Assembly: GCA_030849075.1 (NCBI GenBank)
Contig: JASAOO010003260.1
Span: 1 to 33,103 of the forward strand
Origin: Zelonia costaricensis
Taxonomy: Eukaryota; Euglenozoa; Kinetoplastea; Trypanosomatida; Trypanosomatidae
Length of the DNA: 33,103 nucleotides
Direction of reading: 5' to 3'
Part shown: piece by piece, positions 8,550-18,074 of the stretch
Numbering within the stretch: the first letter of the stretch is position 1
How the letters are laid out: every line of letters starts with the position of its first letter
Made by a program: the position numbers and the translations under genes
The notes under the pieces: model-generated
The model's database searches: none
What the model was told of the DNA's origin: nothing
The model's input: only the letters and a program-made list of their open reading frames with translations

Positions 8550-10601
8550 TTACGCAAGGGAGATGAGGGAGGCGCCAAGGGACCAGGCCGTCTCGTAGCC
8601 GCGAATCTTCTTGGCCACGTGCAGCACGCGGTCCTCCGGCACCTGGTAGCCGTCTCGCAACAGCGCGTACACGTAGGAGTAGTACATGCACTCGTACTCC
8701 GGCTTCAGGCTTCCCATGCCGCCCTTTGCCTTCATCTCCGCAATGCGGGCGGAGGAGAAGCTGGCGCAGTGCCCAGCCGCCACGGCTGCGATGTCCTTGA
8801 GCGTCACCTCGAACTTCTCCTTCGACACCGCCGCCGACGCGGGCACGAGGGAGGCGTTGGCCGCCTCGAGCAGGTCGAAGATGAACGAGAAGGCGTAGAT
8901 GTCGCCCGTGAAGTTGGCAAAGGGCGGCTGGAAGACGCCGGCTATGCCGCAGTTCGTCGCTGCGCAGGGCAGCGCCGCGGGCCGCAGCAGCCGGTCCCGG
9001 AAGAGACCCGCGCAGGCCTCCAGACTCGGCAGCACCGCCGCCGCGCCCGCCTCGTTCGTCTTCACGTTCCGCACGCCCAGCTCGTCCTCGTAGCCGAAGG
9101 CGAAGCACGGGAACGCCTCCACGACGCCCGCGTCCAGCACCGGCGGCGGCAGCGTCGGCACCACCGGCGGCGGCGCCGCAACGGCGTCTTCGTGGTCGCC
9201 GTCGCTCAGTGCGGGGTCCGCCGTGGTGGCCGTCCTCGTGGTCGGTGCGGCGCCGGGCTTCTGCGGCCGCTTGCCCTGGACGTCGAAGAGGAGGGCGCGG
9301 GTGGCGGCGTGGAGGCCGTAGCCTTCGTAGCTGTGCTGGTAGGCACGCACGTGCCGGCTGCCGAGGCTGGCAGAGTACTGCAGCTGCGGGTGCATCGCAC
9401 TGAAGGCGTCCGCGCCGGGCTCGAACACGATCTGCGTCGAGCCACCGCCGAGGTCGATGACGGCGACGGTGGATGGCGGGGTGGCACTCGTGTTGGCGGC
9501 GGTGCTCGTGTTGCCCCCGAAGGCCCCAAGCAGGAAGTTCACCGTCATCCAGGCCAGCGGCCCCTCCTCGTTGCCGTCGAGGATGCGCACCGGCGTGTGG
9601 CCGCGCATCCAGAACGACTCGTTGAGGTAGCGCCGCCGGATCTCCGCCAGAATCTCCGCCGCCCGCTCCGCGCCAAGCATGCGCAGCCCCGCGGTGGCCT
9701 TGAACTCCACGGGCGTGCACCCGTGCAGCTCCGCCGGGACGAAGACCTGCGCCTTGGTGAAGAGCTCCTGCAGCGCCTCCGGCGCCTCCTTCACGGGGTC
9801 GGGCAACTTGCTGAGCGCCTTGTGGTTGAGCTCGAAGAGCTCCTCTACAAGGTCGATCTCGCTGATCACATCGCGAGCCTTGCCAGCAGCCACTGGTGCC
9901 TCCTCGCGTGCGGTGGGTGACACGGTGTACTTGTATACATGCACGCGGTTGCCTGTGCTGCCAAGGTCGAAGACAACGGAGTACCGCGCCGCGGTCCTCG
10001 CGCACGCGGCGGGGCTGTTCCCGGAACTCGTAATCTTGCGGTGGTCTTCGCCCATCTGCCGAGCGAGGGCCGCCTGCAGCGCGCCGATCTCGCTGCGCCG
10101 GTGCACCTCCATTGTGCTCAAGTCACCCTGCGAGAGCTTCGCGTGCGCCGCCACGAGCTGCGCATGCTGCGCCTTCAACTCCTGCAGCCGCGCCGTCACG
10201 TTGTCTCCGGCATCACCGAAAAGACTCGTGCGGAGCTTCTCCAGCGCGTCCTGGCACTGCAGCAGCAGCCCACGTGCCGAGGAAGTGCGCTCGCGCTCCA
10301 GCGCGAGTGTCTTGCCCACCTCCTCCTTCATCGCCGTCACCTCCGCGATGGCCTGCGCGGTTGTCACGACGCCGCCGCTCTTGAGGTCGGTGCGGACCTG
10401 ATTGCAGCGGTTGAGGATGTTGCGGCTCTGGTGCACCTTGTCCGTCGAGAGACGCACGTGGCGGGCCTGGCGCGGGTTCGCCGTGCTGCTGCCCACGCCG
10501 TACGCCGTCACGAAGACGATGGCGAGCACCAAGGCGAAGAGGCCGACGGCGATGCAGCCGACGCCCTTGCCGGACCGGCTGCCCCGCGGACCGTGCTTCA
10601 T
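8550..10601 (-). CDS. GDA1/CD39-family nucleoside di/triphosphatase (apyrase), membrane-anchored
   Basis: A 683-residue enzyme starting MKHGPRGSRSGKG. A single hydrophobic segment (about 13-37) after a basic N-terminus fits a type II signal anchor, with the catalytic part in the Golgi/secretory lumen or outside the cell. Residues about 45-195 are a helical, charged stalk. The apyrase conserved regions are all present: ACR1 FDLGSTGNRVHVY (211-223), ACR2 KATAGLRML (301-309), ACR3 NEEGPLAWMTVNFLLG (344-359), with the family's catalytic-base glutamate at E346, ACR4 VIDLGGGSTQIVFEP (381-395) and ACR5 ending in TAWSLGASL (671-679). The family hydrolyses NDPs/NTPs to NMPs with divalent cations. In Golgi this removes GDP after glycosyl transfer; in Leishmania, members are also linked to purine handling. 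A Pro/Ala-rich insert (about 443-490) separates ACR4 from ACR5. N-glycosylation sequons occur at N134, N327, N364, N370, N563 and N582. Substrate preference is not predictable. Confidence 0.95.
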   Translation of the reverse strand: MKHGPRGSRSGKGVGCIAVGLFALVLAIVFVTAYGVGSSTANPRQARHVRLSTDKVHQSRNILNRCNQVRTDLKSGGVVTTAQAIAEVTAMKEEVGKTLALERERTSSARGLLLQCQDALEKLRTSLFGDAGDNVTARLQELKAQHAQLVAAHAKLSQGDLSTMEVHRRSEIGALQAALARQMGEDHRKITSSGNSPAACARTAARYSVVFDLGSTGNRVHVYKYTVSPTAREEAPVAAGKARDVISEIDLVEELFELNHKALSKLPDPVKEAPEALQELFTKAQVFVPAELHGCTPVEFKATAGLRMLGAERAAEILAEIRRRYLNESFWMRGHTPVRILDGNEEGPLAWMTVNFLLGAFGGNTSTAANTSATPPSTVAVIDLGGGSTQIVFEPGADAFSAMHPQLQYSASLGSRHVRAYQHSYEGYGLHAATRALLFDVQGKRPQKPGAAPTTRTATTADPALSDGDHEDAVAAPPPVVPTLPPPVLDAGVVEAFPCFAFGYEDELGVRNVKTNEAGAAAVLPSLEACAGLFRDRLLRPAALPCAATNCGIAGVFQPPFANFTGDIYAFSFIFDLLEAANASLVPASAAVSKEKFEVTLKDIAAVAAGHCASFSSARIAEMKAKGGMGSLKPEYECMYYSYVYALLRDGYQVPEDRVLHVAKKIRGYETAWSLGASLISLA

Positions 10602-10647
10602 GACTACACAAAAAGGACGGGCAGACCGACACAAACGTGATGCGGCA

Positions 10648-10700
10648 CTGCGGGGCCCACACACACAGCAGGAGGACCACGCAGGGGAGGGGGGAGAGGC
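10648..10700 (-). promoter_or_regulatory. Predicted trans-splice acceptor of the NTPDase gene
   Basis: On the minus strand a C/T tract (10684-10699) is followed, without an AG, by a second tract ending in GGCCCCGCAG. The AG complements CT at 10648-10649. The implied 5' UTR is 46 nt to the MKHG start, which excludes the longer 754-residue open frame. Confidence 0.6.
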
Positions 10701-11255
10701 ACAAGCCAACCGGTAACGAGCTCGTCTGCGCCGCACGCGGGGTTCGCTCGACACGGTGGTGTGGGTGGGTGCTCGGTGGAGCGTTGATGAGCCGCAGCAG
10801 CAACCGCGGGCCACTCAACACCAGGGGAAGCACAGCAGGAAGGGGCTGCGCTCGCACACGGGAACACAAAGAAGTTAAAGAGACGAACAAGGCCGAGAGA
10901 GAGAGCGAGAGCGCTTCACCGAGATGCGTTGATGGTGCGAAGGCGGAACGGCGCCAGCCCACGCAGCTGCAGAGGCAAGACAAGGAGAGCGAAGGCGGCG
11001 GCGCTGGCGGCGGTGGCGGAGGTTGCCGGAGAAGTGAACGGCCTCAGTAGGTGGGTGGGGGGGTGATGAGCACACAATGCAGTGAGGGAACAAGTGAGAC
11101 AAGCGCTGGCGTGAAGTACCGGCGCGTGAGGGCAAGGATGGCGCCAGAAAGGAGAGGAGGCGCGGCGATGACTAGCCAGCACTGTGCCGTCCGTGGCGCC
11201 AAGGCAACTGCGCGAGTCAGCTCGGGCCCGGCACGCACACTCGTGTCGTGGTGTC

Positions 11256-11278
11256 TGTGTGTGTGTGTGTGTGTGTGT
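11256..11278. repeat. (GT)n microsatellite
   Basis: About eleven GT units in the spacer. Confidence 0.9.
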
Positions 11279-12545
11279 CAGTGCGGGGGTGTAAGTGTGT
11301 GTATGCAAGTGACTGGGACAGGGGAAGGGGACGCTGACGACGGCCAAATGAGGTAGCAATGACAAAAAGCGAAGGCAAGCAAACGCAAAGCAGGAGGACA
11401 CGCCAGAAAGAAGAGCAAGCGAAGCGAGAACGTGAGCAGGGAGGTCGATGTGAAGCCGGGGAGTGCGGGCGTGGGGGGGAGGGGCGGGCGCGCGGCAGCG
11501 GGGTCTACACCTGACAGTGCGCGAAGGGGGAGGGAGTGGTGTAGTGCGTGTGCGGTGCGATATGACGCGAGAAGGTGCGCGCGTGCTCGTGGGGGGGAGG
11601 GGGGGGGATGAGGAGAGGGGGAGGGGAGGGTGTCGACTAGGCAACACTGAGGGCTGATGGAGCAGGAGTGAGGAGCCGTAAACAGCGTCGGCGAGAACCG
11701 AGTTCACAAGCACGCACCTCAACTGGATGCAGTGCGTGTGTGCGTGTTTGTGTGAGTGTGTAGTTCCACGTCAATACGTGAAAGAAGCCGGCAACGGGAA
11801 CAGAAGGGACGATGGAGAGCGGGAGACGGGGTGGGACTCACATGTCGCATTCCCCTGTGCATGTCTGCATCGTCGGCGCACCCCATAGCTGGCGACGGCG
11901 AAGACACGGGGGGGAGCGGAAAGAGAAAGGGGGTGTAAAGCCGTACCTGGTGGCGCCCACGGCACCGGCGGCACGAGAATCTCATACGTTTCCCTGTGCG
12001 TACCACGCACCCGCGCAACTCATCGCAGCTGCGACCTCGCACAGGTCGGCGCCGCCCTCAGGGAGCACTGCCGTCTGCGTTTACAGTAGCATTCACGTGT
12101 GTTCTTGCTACTACGTAGTCGCCACTCGAGCACCGCACAGCTCCACAAGACTCTCCTCCACTCACCACGCCCGTCAGCCGCGGCCCGCCTTGACCACCAA
12201 GCGCACGGCACAGGATGGAGCTCGTGTGTGTGTATGTGTGGCAGCCCTCACCGTGGCACACGCAGCGAAGGTGCACGCCCTTGGAAAAGAGAAAGCGGCA
12301 AGGTCAAGCGGGGAGGCACGAAGGCGGCGGAGGAGGCGGTGGACGCAGGAGGAGACGAGCACGCCGGGGCCCCACGCGCGCTCTCCGCACCGGGCGTTGT
12401 CGCTCACGCGGAGGTGGAAGGAGGAGAAACACCACGCGAGGGGGCCCGAGGCGATAATACGGAATGGGGAGGTGGGGGATGGGAAGTTGTGGACCAGGAG
12501 CGCGGGAAGCAGACGCTGGATGAAGCGACAGAGGAGGGTTCCAAG

Positions 12546-12568
12546 CCCCCCCCCNGGGGGGGGGGGGG
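12546..12568. other. C-run / N / G-run assembly junction
   Basis: Nine C, one N and then thirteen G. A C-run joined directly to a G-run by a single ambiguous base is an inverted homopolymer, and such places often break sequencing or consensus. Local sequence and distance here should not be trusted. It lies in non-coding DNA, so no protein call is affected. Confidence 0.8.
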
Positions 12569-13230
12569 AGGAGAGCGACACACACACCCGCTTGCATGGA
12601 CGTCGCGGGAAAGGAGAGGGAGGGTCCGGGAACGTGAGGGGGGCGGCAGTGGGACAAGTGGGCGGGGAGAGCTCGCCGCGGCGCGGCCCACTCCCATGCA
12701 GCGCCGCACGCTGACACTTCTTCTGCTGCTCCTGTGGCGCAAGCAGGTGATAGCACTGCTCCCATCGCTCCCCCCGCCCCGCCCTGACGCCGCTCCTCCC
12801 GTGCACGCGCTGCGCCTGCACAGGGGCGCGCACCACCTCAGTCGCACACCGTGACGAGCCGCCGCGCGAGACGGCCGCGGAGAGACACACACACACACGT
12901 GCATGCGCGAGAAAACAAAGAAGCGAAGCACCGGAAGAGAACGGCGGTGGTGCGAGTCCCCGAGGGGGGGGGAGCAAGCAGACAAGCAAGAGCCAGAGCT
13001 GCAGGACAACGGCAGCGGCGGTGAGGCCTCCACACGGCAACGCCCCCCCCCCCACAACTCCCGTGCGCACACGCGAAAACCACATAAAAGAAGAGGGCAG
13101 GCGCGCCCTGCTGTCGCCGTCCGTAGGCGTCGCGTCCGCCTTCTCCCCCGCAACGCGAACCCGGAGGCGGGGAGAAGAGAAACGGAGCCAAAGCTGCTGA
13201 CCGTGGTGGTGGGGTGGGGGGCTGCGGCCA

Positions 13231-15507
13231 TCACAGCACGGGGCCCTGAAGGCCACTCAGAGACGGCGTCGGCAGTGGGGTGCGCCGCGGCGTGCTCTCC
13301 GCGGACGTCACGGGGCGCGGGGCGGCCATGCGGGACGTGTTCTGCACGAGCAGTCGCGTGTGTGGTGTCCCCTCGGACGAGACGGTCGTCTCATCGCGGC
13401 TGGCAGGGCCGTGCGGGAGCACGGAGGAGCTGAGCTGTGGCGGTGCCTCGCCCAACGCCACGCTCACCGGCCGCGCAGCCACGTCGCCCACGCCGGTACC
13501 ACCGCCACCCGCGGCAGCGCTCGGGGCAGCCGCCGCGATGCACGTGCTGCTGCTGGGTAGGAGGAAGGAGTCCTGCGGGCGGGACTCGAGGTCGGGCGCG
13601 CCGGCGGTATGACCAGACCACGGGCGGCCCAGTGCCGGCGACGTCGAGTTACCGCGGCTGGCGGCGGTGCTGGTGGCGCGCAGCTTTGGCGTGGCGCACG
13701 CACTGCTCGCGCTCGACACGAGGTCGCCACCGAAGCGCGAGCTGTTCAGGTGCCGATCCACCTCCATCTCCATCGCCATCTCCTGCGCGGCGGCCTTCTC
13801 ATTCACCGCCGTGCTGGCATCCTGCAGCTGCTGCTTCAGCGCCTCGGTGCGGCTCTGCTGCTCGGCGCGCTGCTCCCGCTCCCGGGCGAGGCGCCGCTCG
13901 AGCCGGTCACAGGTGGCCGCGTACTTCTCCGCCCGGGACACGGCCTCGGTGCGCAGCCCCTCCGCCGCCACGATCTCCTCCTCCAGGTACCGGATCATCG
14001 CCGTGGGGTCGTAGGCCACCTCCGCCGTGGTCGCCGCCGCCGCCCCACCCGTCGTGGAGCTCGCAGCGCTCATGCGGCTGCTGCTGCGCTCGTGCACCGG
14101 GGCGAAGAGGCTGCTGCTGCCCAGCGACGCGGACGCCGCCGCGGCGTTGGCGCCGGCCGGGACGCTCGTCAGCATCACCGACGGCACCGTGGAGGAGTCG
14201 CCGCTCGCCAAGCCGGTCGCCGCCGCCGCCATTGCCGAGGGGGCCGCCACCGCCAGCGGCCCCTCCACGGCCGCGTACACGGCAGACGGCGGCGCGCTGG
14301 TGGGCCGCGCGGCGAGGTCGGTGGCGGCGTCGCCGTGGTCCATGTCCTCCACCTCCTGCACGAGTCGCTCCAGCTGCTGCAGAGAGCTCGTCTGCTCCTC
14401 CAGAACGTGGTCGAGCTGTTGCCGCTGGGTGTGCAGGCGGGCAAGCCGGTGCTGCAGGCGGTTCGCAATCTCCTGCTCCTCGCGCTTGAGATGTTTGGAG
14501 AGGTCGTTGATGCTCTGCGTCGTGTTGCGCAGCTTTGCCTCCTGCGACGCCTTGTCCGCCTCCACCACACGCAGGTGCGCCACCAACTTGCTGCGCCGTC
14601 GCTTGGTCGCCTCCAGGCGCCGCAGCAGCATGTTGGCGATGCTCTCCTGGCGCCGCTCGAGGTCCGCGTAGTTCGCTCGCATGCCCTCCTGCAGCGTCGC
14701 AAGCGACTCGCGCAGGCGCAGCACCGACGTGCGCAGCACCACGTTGGCTGCCCGCATCTGCTCCACCCGGTCCTCGAGCTGCTCGCGTGTGAACTGGTGC
14801 GCCTCGGCCTCGAAGTCGTACAGGGGCGGTGGGCTGGGAACGGGCGTCGGTACCCCCTCCCCGGGCAGCGCCGGTGCGACGGTGGGGGCGTGCGTGGAGG
14901 CGGCGCCGGTGCCGTCGCGTGGCGTGCACAGCGCTGTCGTGCACACGCTGTGCACCGCGCTGTGCACGCTGAACGACGGCGAGTCGCCGACGTCGACGAG
15001 CGGCGGGGCGTTCGGGTGGCGGCCGAGGCTGCGGCCCCGCCGCCCCGCCCCGCTCATCACCGACGACCGCTGCTCGCTGTGCTCGTCGTGGGAGGACATC
15101 GGCGTGTGTGAGGCGCTGCTGCGGGCGTGGCCGTGCTGGCTGAGCGCTGCGGACACGCTGACGCCGGTGATGTTGACGCGGTCTGCTATCTGCGAGTGGC
15201 GGGAGCTGTCGCGGGTGGCGGCGGCGCTGGAGAAGGAGCGGTGGGTGGAGGGCCACTGCAAGGAGCCGCGCGGGGTGGGCTGCTGCTGCTGCTGGTCCAG
15301 GACGGAGGGGCGGCGGCGTGGGGTGTGCACCCCATGCGGCACCTGGCGCTCCGGTGCGCCGGCACTGTGGCCGGCGGGGGTGAGGGGCAGGTTGACGTCG
15401 CCGACGCTCGCGAGGTTGGCGCTCGTGACGGTGGTCTTTGAGAGCGTGCGGGAGTGGGCTGGCGACGGCGCCACCAGCGGCGAGACGTGGCGGCCCAGGG
15501 ACTCCAT
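13231..15507 (-). CDS. Coiled-coil protein resembling the CCDC6/DUF2046 family
   Basis: A 758-residue protein starting MESLGRHVSPLVAP. Residues 1-230 are Ser/Thr/Pro/His-rich and probably disordered, with a short poly-Gln (72-76). Residues about 236-390 form a long coiled coil with two EExxIxNxLxxRL-like segments: RRQESIANMLLRRLE (285-299) and KREEQEIANRLQHRLARL (341-358). That recurring pattern is typical of the CCDC6 (H4)/DUF2046 family, so the match is by motif memory rather than alignment. A second coiled coil spans about 503-585 (MIRYLEEEIVAAEGL onwards). The C-terminus is again Ser/Ala/Pro-rich. There is no signal peptide or membrane segment. The family is structural or scaffolding and its role in trypanosomatids is unknown. 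The Met was chosen because a C-run/AG signal lies 39 nt upstream; the longer open frame adds a His-Thr repeat. Confidence 0.85.
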   Translation of the reverse strand: MESLGRHVSPLVAPSPAHSRTLSKTTVTSANLASVGDVNLPLTPAGHSAGAPERQVPHGVHTPRRRPSVLDQQQQQPTPRGSLQWPSTHRSFSSAAATRDSSRHSQIADRVNITGVSVSAALSQHGHARSSASHTPMSSHDEHSEQRSSVMSGAGRRGRSLGRHPNAPPLVDVGDSPSFSVHSAVHSVCTTALCTPRDGTGAASTHAPTVAPALPGEGVPTPVPSPPPLYDFEAEAHQFTREQLEDRVEQMRAANVVLRTSVLRLRESLATLQEGMRANYADLERRQESIANMLLRRLEATKRRRSKLVAHLRVVEADKASQEAKLRNTTQSINDLSKHLKREEQEIANRLQHRLARLHTQRQQLDHVLEEQTSSLQQLERLVQEVEDMDHGDAATDLAARPTSAPPSAVYAAVEGPLAVAAPSAMAAAATGLASGDSSTVPSVMLTSVPAGANAAAASASLGSSSLFAPVHERSSSRMSAASSTTGGAAAATTAEVAYDPTAMIRYLEEEIVAAEGLRTEAVSRAEKYAATCDRLERRLAREREQRAEQQSRTEALKQQLQDASTAVNEKAAAQEMAMEMEVDRHLNSSRFGGDLVSSASSACATPKLRATSTAASRGNSTSPALGRPWSGHTAGAPDLESRPQDSFLLPSSSTCIAAAAPSAAAGGGGTGVGDVAARPVSVALGEAPPQLSSSVLPHGPASRDETTVSSEGTPHTRLLVQNTSRMAAPRPVTSAESTPRRTPLPTPSLSGLQGPVL

Positions 15508-15546
15508 TTTGCGGGGCACCCGGACGGATGACCGGGGCGCGGTGTC

Positions 15547-15590
15547 CTGCGTGTGTGTTTGTGTGTGTGTGTGTGGGGGGGGGGGGGGAG
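15547..15590 (-). promoter_or_regulatory. Predicted trans-splice acceptor of the CCDC6-like gene
   Basis: On the minus strand a 14-nt C-run (15575-15588) leads through a CA repeat (15549-15574) to ACGCAG, where AG complements CT at 15547-15548. No AG intervenes. The implied 5' UTR is 39 nt. A CA-repeat between tract and AG is unusual but has no competing AG. Confidence 0.6.
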
Positions 15591-16060
15591 CGGCTCTTGA
15601 ACCCTCGCCGCCGTCACACACGCAAGCACGTACGTGCAGGCACCGGGAGTGTGAATAGAGGGAGGGACAGAAGAGCGACCTGACCACAGACGGCGTGCCG
15701 CCCCACCACGGGTGGAGTGCCGTGGCGCAGCCGGCGCTTTGGTAAGTCCCCGAAGAGTCGCGCCCGTGTGTGTGACGCGGCGGCAGTGCGACTGGGGTGC
15801 GCGTGAGGGGGGGGGGGGGCAAGCGAGGAGGCGGGGAGGTCAAGATAGGTAGAGAGGAGGAGGGGGGAGTGGGAAGGGAGTCCCGCGCCGTCGCAGCTCA
15901 GCTCTGGGGAAAGCAAGAGTGGAGTCGGCGGAGGTGAGGCGAAGGCGGCGACGAAGCGAGCGAGGCACTGGTGTCGAAGGGGAACACGAGTGCCGCACAA
16001 GACGGGCAGGCGAGGCGGAGAGTGGGGGGAGAGAGCGCAAGCAGGGGAAAGAAAAGGCGA

Positions 16061-16085
16061 GTGTGTGTGTGTGTGTGTGTGTGTG
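16061..16085. repeat. (GT)n microsatellite
   Basis: About twelve uninterrupted GT units in non-coding DNA. Confidence 0.9.
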
Positions 16086-18074
16086 CGGGCGCGGAGACTA
16101 ACGAGGAAGGCGGGGGTAGTGGATGACACTGTGAATGCCGCTGCCGTGTTCACACGCCCATGCGCGGAGGAGCAGGGAGACGAGGGAAGGGGAGGGGAGC
16201 CGAAGAGGCGATGCGTGCGTGCGTGCGTAGGGGTGGGAGGAGGGGGGAAGTGAAGAGTGGCAGGCGTGTGGTGGAGCAGTCGAGCCGCCCCCTCCGGAGC
16301 AGCCCCCGTGTGCGAAGGCGGCGCAGGCCAGCCCGGCGCAAGAGGGGGGGACCTGGTCCTGCTGTCCAGTGACTGCGCCGCCTCGCAGGGTGCGCGGAGA
16401 GATGCCCGTCACAGAGGGGTAGAGGAGCAGCAGCACGTAGGCTGCTTGCCCGGTGCTGGGGGAGGGGCACCGCTGCGGCGCGCGCCCACTGGGTGGAGGG
16501 CGGACGGCAAACGTGAACGGCATTGCCGTCGCCCTCTGCACCTCACCATCGCCGCTGTGGACGTGTGCGCAGGCGTGTGCGGTTGTGTGTAGGGCGGTTG
16601 GGTGTCCGGTTGGGGTGTCTTCTGTTGTGGTGGCTGCGGGAGCAGCAGAGGGAGCGCGAATCCATCGAGACACGCAAGAGGAAGAACATGGGCAGAAGAC
16701 AGAAAATGCGCCGCGCGTGGCTCTCACCAGTACGAGAGAGGGAGAAAGGACAGGAAGGGAAGGGGGGGGGGGCAGCGCCGTCTGCTGGCAACGGCTCAGA
16801 GACAGCGCGCCCAAAGGACGGAGAGGGGAGCGGGGAGACACACACACACACAGGACATGTAGTAGAAGCGGAACTGCGGTGGGTGATGCAGAGCTGTGGA
16901 CGGCGAGGAGGGGTGCGAGGGCAGCGGAGTGCCCGACGGAGAAGAGAAGAGGGAAGCAAACATTTTCAAAAGGAGCGGTCTCCGCGGACGATGCAAGTGC
17001 GCGTTCGCAACTCCACAACGGCGTCCTCTCAACGACAACGCCCTCGACCCACACTCCCTCGGCAATCCCCACACGATCGTGATGCCGCGGAGGCTGCCAG
17101 TTGCGTTACTGCGCAGCCCGCTCCAGTCGGACACACGCACGCACGCCTTCAGTCACCTCCATCACGTTGTGTGTCACACGCGTGTCTCTGTCACGACGTT
17201 AAGGGAAAGGTGGAAGGTCCGGTGTGGGGCACAAGTGCGACGCCAAACACAAACACACGAAACAGCGCATCACCGATGGGACACGGGAAGGCAAGACGCA
17301 CACGGGAGGTGCGCCACGAGTCACACGGCGAGCGGCGCAGCTACACACAAACACACACCGACACCAATACAATCTCAGACGAGGGAGCGACGCGAGTGCA
17401 GCCTACACACCCAAGTCACGAAATCAGTGCGCAGCCTGTCCATCCGCAGCACGCCCATCAGCGTGGGGGGGGGGGGGGCAGGCAGACAAGGAGACTCCCT
17501 CATCGCCGCGGTCCTCCTCACCGTCGCACGCGTTGACGCGAGTTCGAATTCGTGAACGACGGCACACGCGTGACAGCAGCACAGCGCCACGGAAACAGGG
17601 GGAGGCGCTGTGCTGCTGTGCCGCAAACGAAGCGGGGTGCGAGCCGCGACACGCACCACACCCCTGCCGCGGCGTGTGGGGTCACGGAGGGTGGACAGAC
17701 GAAGGAGGCTGGCCGACGACGCGGCTCTGCTGTGGAAGGCGGACCAGGCAAGGCGTGTGACCCGCCCCACCCACACGTGCGCACCAAGGCCGCACACAGA
17801 GAGAGTAGAAGAAGAAGAGAGACAGAGAGGGGCGCAGAACGGTACGCGCGACGTCACAATACACACCATACACACACACACACACACGCGCGCGAACAAC
17901 AGCGACCCGTCGGCGCAGAGAAGGCGACGAGGACAATCACGGGGTAGGAGAACACGGCGAGACGAGAACGCTGAGGTGCCGTAGCAGAAGCAGACGAGCT
18001 GAGCAGACACGGGAAAGCAATGCGGCAGACGTCAACGCGTTCGTCGCGGCGTCAGCCACGACCGGCACGCAGCA

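Larger units (their letters stand above)
10602..13230. other. Long spacer between the CCDC6-like and NTPDase genes
   Basis: No supported gene in 2.6 kb. It contains a GT microsatellite (11256-11278), purine-rich plus-strand tracts near 11460-11640 and 12300-12660, and a homopolymer junction with an N (12546-12568). A stretch at about 11940-12215 loses the purine bias and has mixed composition. It should include the long 3' UTR of the CCDC6-like gene (right) and the splice region of the NTPDase gene (left). Open frames on both strands are Pro/Ser/His-Thr or Arg-rich. Confidence 0.55.
15508..18074. other. Long spacer between the proline-rich and CCDC6-like genes
   Basis: No supported gene in 2.6 kb. 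It includes the CCDC6-like splice signal, a GT microsatellite (16061-16085), four GCGT units near 16213-16228, a 14-nt G-run (17465-17478) and a CA tract near 17871-17887. A mixed-composition stretch with less purine bias lies near 17000-17200. Open frames are low-complexity. Confidence 0.55.

Noticed and set aside
8493..9920. 475-residue plus-strand open frame antisense to the NTPDase
   Set aside because: Arg/Val/His-rich shadow frame. All apyrase conserved regions are on the minus strand.
10602..10814. 71-residue N-terminal extension of the NTPDase
   Set aside because: It crosses the predicted splice acceptor and would bury the signal anchor behind a Cys/Arg-rich string.
10916..11722. 268-residue minus-strand open frame in a spacer
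   Set aside because: Contains CA-repeat-encoded His-Thr, Pro/Ser strings and no recognisable fold.
13609..15111. 500-residue plus-strand open frame
   Set aside because: Shadow of the coiled-coil gene, with Arg/Leu/His/Val-rich composition and no domain.
15508..15843. 112-residue N-terminal extension of the CCDC6-like protein
   Set aside because: It encodes a His-Thr repeat from a CA microsatellite and low-complexity Pro/Ser, and lies upstream of a good splice acceptor.
16098..17072. 324-residue minus-strand open frame in a spacer
   Set aside because: No domain, Ser/Pro/Leu/Cys/His-rich with microsatellite-derived parts, and overlapped by equally long frames on the other strand.
17541..17551. 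Second B-box-like sequence AGTTCGAATTC
   Set aside because: No T-stem pairing and no acceptor or anticodon arms; it is mostly a short palindrome.
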